Positions 1 through 9,705 of a DNA stretch of 64,000 bases are shown here, piece after piece. The notes beneath the pieces are model-generated. The model saw only the letters and a program-made list of their open reading frames with translations. It was not told the DNA's origin and searched no databases. Location of the stretch: NCBI RefSeq assembly GCF_000718325.1, contig NZ_JOFV01000008.1:1-64000 (forward strand). The letters are read 5' to 3'. The number at the start of each line of letters is the position of its first letter. The stretch's first letter is position 1. This DNA comes from Oerskovia turbata (GTDB lineage Bacteria; Actinomycetota; Actinomycetes; Actinomycetales; Cellulomonadaceae). The translations under genes and the position numbers were made by a program.

Positions 1-1
1 G

Positions 2-178
2 CCGGTGTGTCCGGTGGAGGCGATCTACTACGAGGACGACGTGCCGTCGGAGTGGAGTGACTACTACCGGGCGAACGTGGAGTTCTTCGATGATCTGGGA
101 TCGCCGGGTGGTGCGGCGAAGATGGGCATGATCGACAAGGACGACCCGATGATCGCGGCCCTGGGCCCGCAGGCCTGA
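2..178 (+). CDS. fdxA: Ferredoxin, C-terminal part (cut by window edge)
   Basis: The window opens inside this gene; 58 codons and a TGA stop remain. The remnant starts PVCPVEAIYYEDDVP, which is the last cysteine-containing cluster segment (C-P-V-E-A-I) of a bacterial 7Fe ferredoxin, followed by the long acidic tail with a conserved Y-x-x-N-x-x-F-F pattern typical of FdxA/FdxC. Such proteins carry low-potential electrons in the cytoplasm. The aminotransferase gene dapC starts 17 bases after the stop, an arrangement I recall from Mycobacterium tuberculosis (Rv1177-Rv1178), so the two are probably co-transcribed. The first cluster ligands lie outside the window and cannot be checked. Confidence 0.85.
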   Translation, partial: PVCPVEAIYYEDDVPSEWSDYYRANVEFFDDLGSPGGAAKMGMIDKDDPMIAALGPQA

Positions 179-194
179 GCGCGGGCCGCGGAGC

Positions 195-1331
195 ATGGGA
201 TTCGCCGACCTGGGTGGCCTCGCCTACCCGTGGGACTCGCTTACACCGTTCGCCGAGCGTGCGCGCGCACACCCGCGGGGCATCGTCGACCTGTCGATCG
301 GCACGCCGGTCGACCCGACCCCTGCCGTCGTCCGTGACGCGCTCGCAGCAGCCGGTGACGCCCACGGCTACCCGACGACGCACGGGACCCCTGCGCTGCG
401 CGAGGCCGTCGTCGGCTGGTTCGACCGCCGTCGCGGTGTGCCGGGGCTCGACCCGGAGGCCGTCCTGCCGACGGTGGGCTCCAAGGAGCTCGTCGGACTG
501 CTGCCCTCGCTGCTGAGGCTGGGGCCGGGGGACGTCGTCGTGCACCCGGCCACGGCCTACCCGACGTACGACGTCGGCGCGCGCCTCGCCGGGGCGACCC
601 CGCTCGCGACGGACCGGGTCGAGGACTGGGCCGGGCGCAGCGACGTGCGGCTCGTCTGGGTCAACTCGCCCGGGAACCCGACGGGCGAGGTCCTGGGGGT
701 CGCGGAGCTCGCGCGGATCGTCGCGGCGGCCCGCGAGATCGGGGCGCTCGTCGTGAGCGACGAGTGCTACGCCGAGCTCGCGTGGGAGGAGCCGTTCGCG
801 AGCCAGGGGGTGCCGAGCATCCTCGACCCGCGTGTGAGCGGGGGATCGCCGCACGGCCTGCTCGCGGCGTACTCGTTGTCGAAGCAGTCGAACCTCGCGG
901 GGTACCGGGCCGCGTTCGTCGCGGGCGACCCGGCGGTCGTCGCGGACCTGCTGACGACGCGCAAGCACCTGGGCTTGATCGTGCCCGCGCCGGTCCAGGC
1001 GGCCATGGTCGCGGCTCTGACGGACGACGCGCACGTCGCGGCGCAGCGCGAGGTCTACCGGCGTCGTCGGGACGTGCTGCTGCCCGCGCTCGGTGAGGTC
1101 GGGCTGCAGGTCGACGGCTCCCAGGCCGGGCTCTACCTGTGGTCGCGCCCCGCGGGCGCGGTGGACGAGCAGGGGGACTGCTGGTCGGTCGTGGGGGACC
1201 TCGCCGACCTCGGGATCCTCGTGGGCCCGGGGGCGTTCTACGGCCCGGCGGCCGCGGGGCACGTGCGGGTCGCTCTCACCGCGAGCGACGAGCGGGTGCA
1301 CGAGGCTGCGGCCCGGCTCTCCGGCCGGTAG
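195..1331 (+). CDS. dapC: Succinyldiaminopimelate aminotransferase
   Basis: A 378-residue fold-type I PLP enzyme. It should convert N-succinyl-2-amino-6-oxopimelate to N-succinyl-LL-diaminopimelate with glutamate, a step in lysine and peptidoglycan precursor synthesis. Visible motifs are NSPGNPTGE (about residue 155), SDECYAEL (about 187) and the PLP-lysine motif SLSKQSNLAGYR with the lysine at residue 230. DapD and DapE lie 3-5 kb downstream, supporting DapC over a general aspartate aminotransferase. The ATG follows a purine-rich GCGGAGC; it probably shares the upstream ferredoxin transcript. Confidence 0.9.
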   Translation: MGFADLGGLAYPWDSLTPFAERARAHPRGIVDLSIGTPVDPTPAVVRDALAAAGDAHGYPTTHGTPALREAVVGWFDRRRGVPGLDPEAVLPTVGSKELVGLLPSLLRLGPGDVVVHPATAYPTYDVGARLAGATPLATDRVEDWAGRSDVRLVWVNSPGNPTGEVLGVAELARIVAAAREIGALVVSDECYAELAWEEPFASQGVPSILDPRVSGGSPHGLLAAYSLSKQSNLAGYRAAFVAGDPAVVADLLTTRKHLGLIVPAPVQAAMVAALTDDAHVAAQREVYRRRRDVLLPALGEVGLQVDGSQAGLYLWSRPAGAVDEQGDCWSVVGDLADLGILVGPGAFYGPAAAGHVRVALTASDERVHEAAARLSGR

Positions 1332-1435
1332 CGGCACCGCGACCGTTGCGGCGACCGTGCGCTCGTCGCACGGCGATGCACGGCGACCCCGTGGCTACGG
1401 AGAGATTGTTGGTGCAATCCCTGCACGTTCTCGCC

Positions 1436-1451
1436 TGTGACTCGCATCACA
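1436..1451 (+). promoter_or_regulatory. CRP/GlxR-type operator upstream of gltA
   Basis: The 16 bases TGTGACTCGCATCACA match the consensus TGTGA-N6-TCACA exactly in both half-sites. In Corynebacterium GlxR, a cAMP-responsive CRP homologue, binds this sequence and controls gltA. Here the site lies about 31 bases before the proposed -35 box. Binding by the local CRP homologue is inferred. Confidence 0.75.
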
Positions 1452-1481
1452 CCCGCGTGACGGTTTTGTGACCGTTCCAGA

Positions 1482-1511
1482 TTGGTCACGTGTGGGTGAA
1501 GCGAGTACCGT
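1482..1511 (+). promoter_or_regulatory. Possible gltA promoter
   Basis: TTGGTC at 1482-1487 and TACCGT at 1506-1511 are 18 bases apart. A start near 1518 would give a leader of about 128 bases before the gltA ATG. The remainder of the 314-base gap 1332-1645 shows the CRP-type site and an AAGGAAGGAAG ribosome binding site just before 1646, and no coding signal. Confidence 0.4.
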
Positions 1512-1645
1512 CGACCCAGGCCAATGCTGTCCGACGTTCTCGGCCGTCCCGTACCTGGCCGAACTGGTGACGATCTCGCAGCGACACCACGAAAGACACG
1601 TGCAGCCACCCGCAGGGGGTACGGCAGCGCGCAAGGAAGGAAGAC

Positions 1646-2944
<1,299 letters not shown>

Positions 2945-3052
2945 CCTCACCACCCATCCGCCCGACGGCGCCTCGCACCTCACGGTGCGGGGCACAGTCG
3001 GCGTCTCTCGGCTCGTGCGGCCGGTCCTCGACGAGGACGCTGTGCGGTCGGG

Positions 3053-4045
3053 TCAGGGCGCGTCGGTCGTCGCGACCGTGATCCGGACCTGGCCCGGGCC
3101 GGGGTGCGGCGAACCGTCGGTGGCCTCGGCGGCGGCCCACTCGGGTGACTCGCGGGACCACGTCCGGTCTCCGACGTCGACCTGCACGACGTCGGTCGCG
3201 TCGGCGCTCGCCACGGCCCACTGTGCGACGGCCCACCCGGCCCGGTCCGCCTCTGGAGGGTTCCCCGCGAGGGGCAGGGCGTCGACCGTGACCGCTGCTC
3301 CGTCGGCGATGACCGGCAGGTCGCCGAGATCACGCTGCACCCGCGCCCCGAGACCGGAGACCGACTCCTCGGTGCTCACGAGCGTCGCGGGGTCGACGGG
3401 GGCCAGGTCGCACGTCAGCGTGCCCTGGGAGTTGCCCGTGAGGGCCGAGGCCCAGGCACGGGAACGGGACTCGTGCTGGGCGTACGCGTCGGGGAACCCT
3501 GATCGCTGCACGGCCTGGGCCGCCACGGTGACGGGCAGCTCGGTGTAGCCGTCGACCTTGTCGAGCCCGTCGTAGAACGCCGTCGTCGAGTACACCGGGT
3601 CCATGATCTGCTCGATCGTGCCCCAGCCCTGCGAGGGGCGCTGCTGGAACAGGCCGATCGAGTCACGGTCGCCGTAGTCGATGTTGAGCAGTCTCGACTC
3701 CTGCAGGGCGGTCGCGAGGCCGATCGTGGCGGCGCGTGCGGGCATCCCGCGCCGCACGGTCGTCACGGCGATGAGTGCGGCGTTGTCGGACTGTGCGGGG
3801 GACAGGTGCCAGGCCTGCCCGTCTGCCGTGGCGGCGCACCGTTCGGCGACCGGGCTGTGGTCGTCGAGCCGGTTGAGGGCCAGGACGACCCCCGTCGTGG
3901 CGACCGCGAGCACGGCGACGACCGTGACGGCGAGACGGAGCGGGCGTCGTCGCCCTCGGACGCGTGGTGTGCGCGGCCCCGGGCCCTCCGGTCCGAAGAG
4001 GGGCGTGGTGCCCTGCGGACCGGAGGAACCCCTGGTGGCGGACAC
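3053..4045 (-). CDS. Membrane-anchored transglycosylase-like protein
   Basis: 330 residues with GTG start. A proline/arginine-rich cytoplasmic start is followed by one transmembrane helix (about residues 38-58: LAVTVVAVLAVATTGVVLAL) and an extracytoplasmic domain. That domain contains ATALQESRLLNIDYGDRDS and IGLFQQRPSQGWG, which resembles a lysozyme-like or lytic transglycosylase fold with glutamate in the QES position as the presumed acid. Homologues are common in actinobacteria and are often loosely named. It begins one base after the dapD stop, so it is translated from the dapD transcript, linking wall-precursor synthesis to a possible wall-active protein. Enzymatic activity is inference. 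Confidence 0.7.
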   Translation of the reverse strand: MSATRGSSGPQGTTPLFGPEGPGPRTPRVRGRRRPLRLAVTVVAVLAVATTGVVLALNRLDDHSPVAERCAATADGQAWHLSPAQSDNAALIAVTTVRRGMPARAATIGLATALQESRLLNIDYGDRDSIGLFQQRPSQGWGTIEQIMDPVYSTTAFYDGLDKVDGYTELPVTVAAQAVQRSGFPDAYAQHESRSRAWASALTGNSQGTLTCDLAPVDPATLVSTEESVSGLGARVQRDLGDLPVIADGAAVTVDALPLAGNPPEADRAGWAVAQWAVASADATDVVQVDVGDRTWSRESPEWAAAEATDGSPHPGPGQVRITVATTDAP

Positions 4046-4046
4046 G

Positions 4047-5030
4047 TCAGTTGGCGTGCAGCGCGGCGTTGAGCTCGATCCCGACGCCCGTGCGCGAGAC
4101 CGCCTCGACCCCGCCCGTGAGCGAGTTGCGACGGAAGAGCAGGTTGGCCTGTCCCGAGAGCTCGCGCGCCTTGACGACGACCGGGGCGCCGTCGGGGCCG
4201 CTGCGGCCGACGAGCGTCACCTTGGTCCCGGCGGTCACGTAGAGGCCGGACTCGACGACGCAGTCGTCCCCGAGCGGGATGCCGAGCCCGGCGTTGGCGC
4301 CGAGCAGCGAGCGCTGGCCGATCGAGATGACCTCGCGGCCGCCGCCGGACAGGGTGCCCATGATGGACGCGCCGCCGCCGATGTCGGACCCGTCGCCGAC
4401 GACGACTCCGGCCGAGATGCGGCCCTCGACCATCGAGGTGCCGAGCGTCCCGGCGTTGAAGTTGACGAAGCCCTCGTGCATGACGGTCGTGCCCGCGGCG
4501 AGGTGCGCGCCGAGGCGGACCCGGTCGGCGTCGGCGATGCGGACGCCCGAGGGGACGACGTAGTCGACCATGCGGGGGAACTTGTCGACGCCGAGGACCT
4601 GGACCGGCTGGCCCGTCGCGGCGCGCAGGCGCAGGCGGGTCTCCTCGAAGCCCTCGACCGCGCACGGTCCGTGGTTGGTCCACACGACGTTGGTCAGCGC
4701 CCCGAAGACGCCGTCCAGGTTGAGGCCGTGCGGGGTGACGAGGCGGTGCGAGAGGAGGTGCAGGCGCAGGTAGGCGTCCGCCGCGCCAACGGGGGCCGCG
4801 TCGAGGTCGATCTCGGTGCGCACGACCACGACGTCCACGCGGCGCGCGTCGTCGCGCTCCGCGAGGGCGTCGAGAGAGGCAGGTGCGGTCTCGTCCGCCG
4901 GGGCCTGCCCGAGCGCGGGGGACGGGTACCAGACGTCGAGGACGGTGCCCTCGTCGGTCACGGTGGCGAGGCCGAAGGCCCAGGCGGTGCGGGGGCCGGG
5001 TGCGGCGCCGGTGGGAGTCGCTGAAGTCAT
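4047..5030 (-). CDS. dapD: Tetrahydrodipicolinate N-succinyltransferase
   Basis: 327 residues. Transfers succinyl from succinyl-CoA to tetrahydrodipicolinate in the succinylase branch of lysine/diaminopimelate synthesis. The C-terminal half carries hexapeptide repeats of a left-handed beta-helix ([55 protein letters not shown]), and the N-terminal domain is the longer actinobacterial form. Divergent from dapE with only 59 bases between starts. A TAGGGT box ends six bases before the ATG, so the messenger is probably leaderless. The transglycosylase-like gene follows after one base. Confidence 0.93.
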   Translation of the reverse strand: MTSATPTGAAPGPRTAWAFGLATVTDEGTVLDVWYPSPALGQAPADETAPASLDALAERDDARRVDVVVVRTEIDLDAAPVGAADAYLRLHLLSHRLVTPHGLNLDGVFGALTNVVWTNHGPCAVEGFEETRLRLRAATGQPVQVLGVDKFPRMVDYVVPSGVRIADADRVRLGAHLAAGTTVMHEGFVNFNAGTLGTSMVEGRISAGVVVGDGSDIGGGASIMGTLSGGGREVISIGQRSLLGANAGLGIPLGDDCVVESGLYVTAGTKVTLVGRSGPDGAPVVVKARELSGQANLLFRRNSLTGGVEAVSRTGVGIELNAALHAN

Positions 5031-5036
5031 GCCTTC

Positions 5037-5042
5037 ACCCTA
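5037..5042 (-). promoter_or_regulatory. -10 box of leaderless dapD promoter
   Basis: TAGGGT on the minus strand ends exactly six bases before the dapD ATG, so transcription would start at or next to the A of the start codon. No Shine-Dalgarno sequence is present. No convincing -35 box is seen. Confidence 0.6.
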
Positions 5043-5077
5043 TCCGTCGCTCCCGGCCGGACGGTGAACCGTCCGGG

Positions 5078-5083
5078 TAGGGT
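5078..5083 (+). promoter_or_regulatory. -10 box of leaderless dapE promoter
   Basis: TAGGGT ends six bases before the GTG start of dapE, mirroring the dapD box on the other strand. The two -10 boxes face away from each other across 35 bases. No Shine-Dalgarno sequence precedes the GTG. Confidence 0.6.
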
Positions 5084-5089
5084 CTGCGT

Positions 5090-6268
5090 GTGACCAGCGA
5101 CGAGACTCCCGACCAGACCGCAGACCAGACCACGGGCCAGACTGCGCCACCTGTGCCGTCAGTGCCCTCGGCCCCGGCGATCCAGCTCGACCTCGACGGC
5201 GACCTCGTCGCGCTCTTCCGCGCGGTGTGCGACGTGCCGTCCGTGAGCGGCGACGAGAAGGCCCTGGCCGACGCGATCGAGACCGCGCTGCGACCGCTCG
5301 CGCACCTCGACGTCGTGCGCGACGGCAACGCGATCGTCGCCCGCACGCACCTCGGGCGCTCGCGCCGCGTGGTCATCGCGGGACACATCGACACCGTGCC
5401 GCTCACCGACCCGCCGAACCTGCCCACCCGCCTGGTCGGCGAGGGCGCCCAGGCCGAGATCTGGGGGCGCGGGACGGTCGACATGCTGGGTGGTGTCGCG
5501 ATCCAGCTCGCGCTCGCGGCCTCGCTCACGGCCCCCACCCAGGACGTCACCTGGGTCTTCTACGACCTCGAGGAGGTCGCCGCCGACCTCAACGGCCTGG
5601 GTCGCCTCGCGCGCAACCACCCCGAGCTCCTGCAGGGTGACTTCGCGATCCTCGGCGAGCCCACGGCCGCGGGCATCGAGGGAGGCTGCAACGGCACGCT
5701 GCGGGTCGAGGTCAGGGTCCCCGGGATCACGGCGCACTCGGCGCGCGCGTGGATGGGGTCCAACGCGATCCACTCGGCGTCGGTCGTGCTCGACCGCCTC
5801 GCGGCCTACGAGCCCGCGTCGATCGAGGTCGAGGGGCTCGTCTACCGCGAGGGCATGAACGCGGTCGGCATCCGTGGCGGCATCGCGGGGAACGTCATCC
5901 CGGACGAGTGCGTGGTCACGGTCAACTACCGTTTCGCACCCTCACGCTCGCTGCCCGACGCCGAGGCGCACGTCCGCGACCTCTTCTCCGGTTTCGAGGT
6001 GGTCGTCACCGATGCCGCTCCTGGTGCGCGGCCGGGGCTCGACGACCCGCTCGCCGCCGACTTCGCTGCCACGGTGCTCGAGCTCACGGGTGGGGCGCCC
6101 GCCCCCAAGTACGGCTGGACCGACGTCGCCCGCTTCGCCGAGATGGGGATCCCGGCCGTGAACTTCGGCCCCGGCGACCCGGTGCTCGCGCACAAGGACG
6201 ACGAGCGCTGCCCGGTCGGTCACCTCGCGCTGTGCCACGACGCGCTGCGTGCGTGGCTCACCCGCTGA
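5090..6268 (+). CDS. dapE: Succinyl-diaminopimelate desuccinylase
   Basis: 392 residues, M20 metallopeptidase family. It should hydrolyse N-succinyl-LL-diaminopimelate to LL-diaminopimelate and succinate with two zinc ions. Metal-site motifs are IAGHIDTVPL (about residue 100), GRGTVDMLGG (about 125), DLEEVAADLNG with the catalytic glutamates (about 160) and the C-terminal NFGPGDP and AHKDDE segments. The start is GTG at 5090, chosen because a TAGGGT box sits six bases upstream and because the preceding residues would run into the dapD promoter. The first 28 residues are a low-complexity T/P/Q stretch that probably precedes the folded domain. Confidence 0.93.
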   Translation: MTSDETPDQTADQTTGQTAPPVPSVPSAPAIQLDLDGDLVALFRAVCDVPSVSGDEKALADAIETALRPLAHLDVVRDGNAIVARTHLGRSRRVVIAGHIDTVPLTDPPNLPTRLVGEGAQAEIWGRGTVDMLGGVAIQLALAASLTAPTQDVTWVFYDLEEVAADLNGLGRLARNHPELLQGDFAILGEPTAAGIEGGCNGTLRVEVRVPGITAHSARAWMGSNAIHSASVVLDRLAAYEPASIEVEGLVYREGMNAVGIRGGIAGNVIPDECVVTVNYRFAPSRSLPDAEAHVRDLFSGFEVVVTDAAPGARPGLDDPLAADFAATVLELTGGAPAPKYGWTDVARFAEMGIPAVNFGPGDPVLAHKDDERCPVGHLALCHDALRAWLTR

Positions 6269-6297
6269 TCGTCCCCGTCGCGGGTGCCAGGACGGCT

Positions 6298-6303
6298 TAG
6301 GCT
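6298..6303 (+). promoter_or_regulatory. -10 box of leaderless LOG-family gene
   Basis: TAGGCT ends seven bases before ATG 6311, and there is no Shine-Dalgarno sequence. The spacing supports 6311 rather than the in-frame ATG 27 bases upstream, which would lie before the promoter box. Confidence 0.55.
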
Positions 6304-6310
6304 CGATGGC

Positions 6311-7129
6311 ATGAGCGACGACGGAGTTCCCCAGGCAGGCACCGGGTACCGCAAGGGACCGGTGCTGCTGCGGGGCGAGCAGATCCCCCGGCAGACGACC
6401 GACCAGCGCTTGCTCGACACCGCGGGCAGTGCGGACTGGGTGCACAGCGACCCGTGGCGGGTCATGAGGATCCAGAGCGAGTTCGTCGAGGGCTTCGGAG
6501 CCCTTGCCGAGGTCGGCCCGGCCGTGTCGGTCTTCGGGTCGGCTCGCACGAGTCCCGACCACCCGGACTACGCCGTGGCAGAGCAGGTCGGCCGTCTCCT
6601 CGCCGAGCGTGACCTCGCGGTCATCACGGGTGGCGGCCCGGGGATCATGGAGGCCGCGAACAAGGGCGCCAACGAGGCAGGAGGCCTGTCGATCGGCCTC
6701 GGCATCGAGCTGCCGTTCGAGCAAGGCATGAACAGGTACGTCAACCTCGGCGTGAACTTCCGGTACTTCTTCGCCCGCAAGACGATGTTCGTGAAGTACG
6801 CGCAGGGCTTCGTCGTCCTGCCGGGCGGGTTCGGCACGTTCGACGAGCTCTTCGAGGCGCTGACCCTGGTCCAGACGCACAAGGTCACCGAGTTCCCCAT
6901 CGCGCTCGTGGACACCGAGTACTGGCAGGGCCTGCTCGACTGGGCACGGACGACCGTCGCGGGACGCGGCATGATCAGCGCGCACGACCTCGACCTGCTG
7001 TACCTGTGCGACGACCCGGCAGAGGCCGTCGAGTACGTGTGCGAACGCGGCGCGGAGCTCCGCGCCGAGGAACGGGAGTCCGTCGAGGAGGCCGCGGCCG
7101 CCCAGCAGCGGGCGTCCGGCGACCGGTGA
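6311..7129 (+). CDS. LOG family protein (TIGR00730 type)
   Basis: 272 residues with the family's Rossmann-like lysine decarboxylase-like fold. GGGPGIMEAANKGA (about residue 114) and LPGGFGTFDELFE (about 172) contain the PGGxGTxxE motif of nucleoside 5'-monophosphate phosphoribohydrolases (LOG enzymes), which release a free base such as a cytokinin from the riboside monophosphate. The substrate here is unknown. The stop overlaps the GTG of the folP-like gene by four bases, so the two are translationally coupled. I recall the same dapE-LOG-folP2 order in mycobacteria. Confidence 0.85.
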   Translation: MSDDGVPQAGTGYRKGPVLLRGEQIPRQTTDQRLLDTAGSADWVHSDPWRVMRIQSEFVEGFGALAEVGPAVSVFGSARTSPDHPDYAVAEQVGRLLAERDLAVITGGGPGIMEAANKGANEAGGLSIGLGIELPFEQGMNRYVNLGVNFRYFFARKTMFVKYAQGFVVLPGGFGTFDELFEALTLVQTHKVTEFPIALVDTEYWQGLLDWARTTVAGRGMISAHDLDLLYLCDDPAEAVEYVCERGAELRAEERESVEEAAAAQQRASGDR

Positions 7130-8118
7130 CGCACGCACGCCGCCCGGAGGAGCGAGCCGGTGCGCCCGGGGTCCCGCCGCAGAGCGCGCCGCTCGTCCTG
7201 CGGGGGCGGGAGGTCGGTGTCGACGAATCGGCTCCCGGGCGCCCCGGGCGTCCCGTGGTCATGGCGATCGTCAACCGCACGACCGACTCGTTCTACGCCC
7301 CGGCACGCCAGCTCGACGACGGCGCCGCGCTCGAGGCCGTCGGGCGGGCGTGGTCCGAGGGGGCCGCGATCGTCGACGTCGGAGGAGTGCGTGCCGGCAC
7401 GGGGCCCGAGGTCACCCCGGCCGAGGAGATCCGACGTGTCGTCCCGTTCGTCGAACGGGTGCGTGCGGAGTTCCCCGACCTGCTCGTGAGCGTCGACACC
7501 TGGCGGGCCGAGGTCGCCCGCGAGGCGGCCCTGGCCGGGGCCGACCTGATCAACGACACCTGGGCGGGGCACGACCCGGCCCTGGTCGAGGTCGCCGGCG
7601 AGCTCGGCGTGGGCGTCGTGTGCTCGCACACGGGCGGGGCCGTGCCGCGGACCGACCCGTTCCGCGTCGCGTTCCCGCCCGCGGAGCAGGACGGGGCGAC
7701 CCGGCCGCACGACCCTCGCGACGCCGTCGTGCAGGACGTCGTGGCGACACTGACGGCCGCCGCAGCGCGTGCGGTCGCGTGCGGCGTCCCGCCCGCGTCC
7801 GTCCTCGTCGACCCGACGCACGACTTCGGCAAGAACACCTGGCACTCACTCCACCTCGTGCGCAGGACGCAGGCGCTCGCGGGCCTCGGGTACCCGCTGC
7901 TCATGGCGCTCTCGCGCAAGGACTTCGTGGGCGAGACGCTCGACCTGCCCGCCGACGAGCGGCTCGAGGGGACGCTCGCGGCGACCGCGGTCGCCGCGTG
8001 GCTCGGCGCCCGCGTGTTCCGTGCGCACGACGTCGCCGCGACCCGTCGCGTCCTGGAGACGGTCGCGGCGATCCGCGGTGACGCACCGCCGGCACGCGCG
8101 CTGCGCGGTCTGGCGTGA
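7126..8118 (+). CDS. Dihydropteroate synthase-like protein (FolP2 type)
   Basis: 330 residues; TIM-barrel pterin-binding family. Motifs are VVMAIVNRTTDSFYAPA (about residue 44; ordinary DHPS has a GILNVTPDSFSDGG form), VDVGGVRAGTG, SVDTWRAEVA, LINDTWAG and VDPTHDFGKNTWHSL. The barrel-opening motif and the missing glycine pair are like mycobacterial FolP2, which is reported to lack DHPS activity, so folate synthesis should not be assumed. Start GTG 7126 overlaps the upstream stop in GTGA; longer starts are antisense-like arginine-rich read-through. The downstream membrane gene begins in the same GTGA way. Confidence 0.8.
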   Translation: MTHARRPEERAGAPGVPPQSAPLVLRGREVGVDESAPGRPGRPVVMAIVNRTTDSFYAPARQLDDGAALEAVGRAWSEGAAIVDVGGVRAGTGPEVTPAEEIRRVVPFVERVRAEFPDLLVSVDTWRAEVAREAALAGADLINDTWAGHDPALVEVAGELGVGVVCSHTGGAVPRTDPFRVAFPPAEQDGATRPHDPRDAVVQDVVATLTAAAARAVACGVPPASVLVDPTHDFGKNTWHSLHLVRRTQALAGLGYPLLMALSRKDFVGETLDLPADERLEGTLAATAVAAWLGARVFRAHDVAATRRVLETVAAIRGDAPPARALRGLA

Positions 8119-9482
8119 ACCGGGACGTGGCCACGGGCGGCACGAGCGGCGCGAGCGGCACGGACGCACCCGTTCCGTCAGCGACCTCCGGTCCTCGGCA
8201 CCTGCCCATGGTGCTTGCCCCCGGGCGATGGCCCTGGTGGTGCCGCGTCCTCGCGGTCTACGTCGCGGCGCGGCTCGTGACCACCGTGATCCTCCTGGTC
8301 GTCTCGCGCTGGCAGGAGGCCAACCTCTGGACCGAGGCCGCGCCGTCGTACAGCGCGTGGACGGGGCGGATGTGGGACGCCTCGTGGTACCAGCAGATCG
8401 CCGAGAACGGCTACCCCGCCGAGCTGCCCGTGGGGCCCGACGGGGCCGTGCAGCAGAACGTCTGGGCCTTCTACCCCCTGTTCCCGTTCCTGGTGCGCGC
8501 GGTCCAGCAGGTCACGGGGCTCGGCTGGGACGTCGTGGCGCCTGCGATCTCCCTGCTCTGCGGTGCCGGGGCCATGCTCGTCATCCACCGCCTCGTCGAG
8601 CGGGCCGGGCACCGGGCGGTCGCGCGACGACCCGGCCTGCCGCTCGCGACGGTCGCGCTCGTGAGCGCCTTCCCGTCCTCGGTCGTCCTCCAGGTCGCCT
8701 ACACCGAGGCGCTCGCGCTGCTGCTGGTCGCCGCGGCCCTGTACCTGCTCTGGTCGCGACGCTACGAGTGGGCCGGGGTCGTGATCGTGCTCCTCGGGTT
8801 CACGCGTGCGGTCGCGCTGCCGCTCGCGCTCGTCGTGGCGTGGCACGCCGTCGTGCGGTACCGGGAGTGGCGGCGTGCGCACCTGGCGGGTACTGCCCCC
8901 ACCGGCACCGGAGCTCCCGCTGGCGCTGCGCCCACCGGCACCGCGCGCACCAGGGCCCGTGACCGGTCGCCCTTCCCGTGGCCGGATGCCGTGCGGATCG
9001 CCGCCCTGCTCGTCGTCTCCGTGCTCAGCGGGCTGCTCTGGCAGCTCGTCTGCGGGATCGCGACGGGGCGCTCGGACGCGTACTTCCTGACGCAGGGTGC
9101 ATGGCGGGGGACCGGTCCCGTGGTGCCGTTCGTCCCCTGGCTCGACGTCTCGCACGCGCTGTTCGGCGGCGCCGGGCCGTGGGTCCTGGCGGCCGTCCTG
9201 GCGGTGGTGGCGGCTCTCGGGCTGAGCCCGGTCGCGCGGCGGCTGGGCCCGGAGCTCCAGGCCTGGCCGCTCGCCTACCTGGGATACCTGGTCGCCGTGA
9301 TCGAGCCCTGGACGAGCATCGTGAGGTTCCTGCTGCTCGCGTTCCCCCTCGGGGCCGTCACGCTCGGGTGGACCCGGTCACGATGGTGGTTCTGGGGGTG
9401 CCTGGCCGCCGGGGTGGCCGGTCAGGTCTGGTGGGTCTGGGCGTTGTGGCGGCTCACACCACCGAGCGGTTGGCCGCCCTAG
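8115..9482 (+). CDS. PIG-V-like membrane mannosyltransferase candidate
   Basis: 455 residues with about ten hydrophobic helices. The first extracytoplasmic loop holds SAWTGRMWDASWYQQIAENGYP, and AFYPLFPFLVR follows; a W-D-x-x-W/H-Y-x-x-I-A-x-x-G-Y-P signature and a YPLFP motif are features of the PIG-V/GT-C group, which uses polyprenyl-phosphate sugars outside the membrane. A hydrophilic alanine/threonine-rich loop at about residues 255-290 separates the two helix groups. It overlaps the folP-like gene by four bases and may be part of envelope glycan synthesis. Acceptor and sugar are unknown. Confidence 0.65.
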   Translation: MNRDVATGGTSGASGTDAPVPSATSGPRHLPMVLAPGRWPWWCRVLAVYVAARLVTTVILLVVSRWQEANLWTEAAPSYSAWTGRMWDASWYQQIAENGYPAELPVGPDGAVQQNVWAFYPLFPFLVRAVQQVTGLGWDVVAPAISLLCGAGAMLVIHRLVERAGHRAVARRPGLPLATVALVSAFPSSVVLQVAYTEALALLLVAAALYLLWSRRYEWAGVVIVLLGFTRAVALPLALVVAWHAVVRYREWRRAHLAGTAPTGTGAPAGAAPTGTARTRARDRSPFPWPDAVRIAALLVVSVLSGLLWQLVCGIATGRSDAYFLTQGAWRGTGPVVPFVPWLDVSHALFGGAGPWVLAAVLAVVAALGLSPVARRLGPELQAWPLAYLGYLVAVIEPWTSIVRFLLLAFPLGAVTLGWTRSRWWFWGCLAAGVAGQVWWVWALWRLTPPSGWPP

Positions 9483-9705
9483 CGAACCCGGGTGCCCAGG
9501 CAGTCGAGGGCGGGCTCGTCCTGCCGCGTCCTGGTGCGTCCCGCACGGCCCAGGTCACGATCTGGGCATATGCGGCCACGGCGTGTCGTATCGGTGAACT
9601 AGAATGGTACCTGGACGTCCTCTGGACGGTCGGCGCGGAGACGTGCCACCGACCTGCCGGGACGTCGACCACAGCAGTACTGGACTACGGAATGGAGAGC
9701 CCACA
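9483..9705 (+). promoter_or_regulatory. Promoter region of DUF3117-pepA unit
   Basis: 223 bases without a gene. TAGAAT at 9600-9605 could be a -10 box, giving a leader of about 95 bases. GGAGAG at 9694-9699 is the RBS for the ATG at 9706. No clear operator is seen. Confidence 0.35.

Noticed and set aside
1467..1490. Second CRP-type site before gltA
   Set aside because: TGTGA and TCAC half-sites are separated by 14 bases, not 6.
3024..3038. Terminator hairpin GTCCTC-GAC-GAGGAC after gltA
   Set aside because: Six-base stem with three-base loop, 80 bases past the stop, no better than chance at this GC content.
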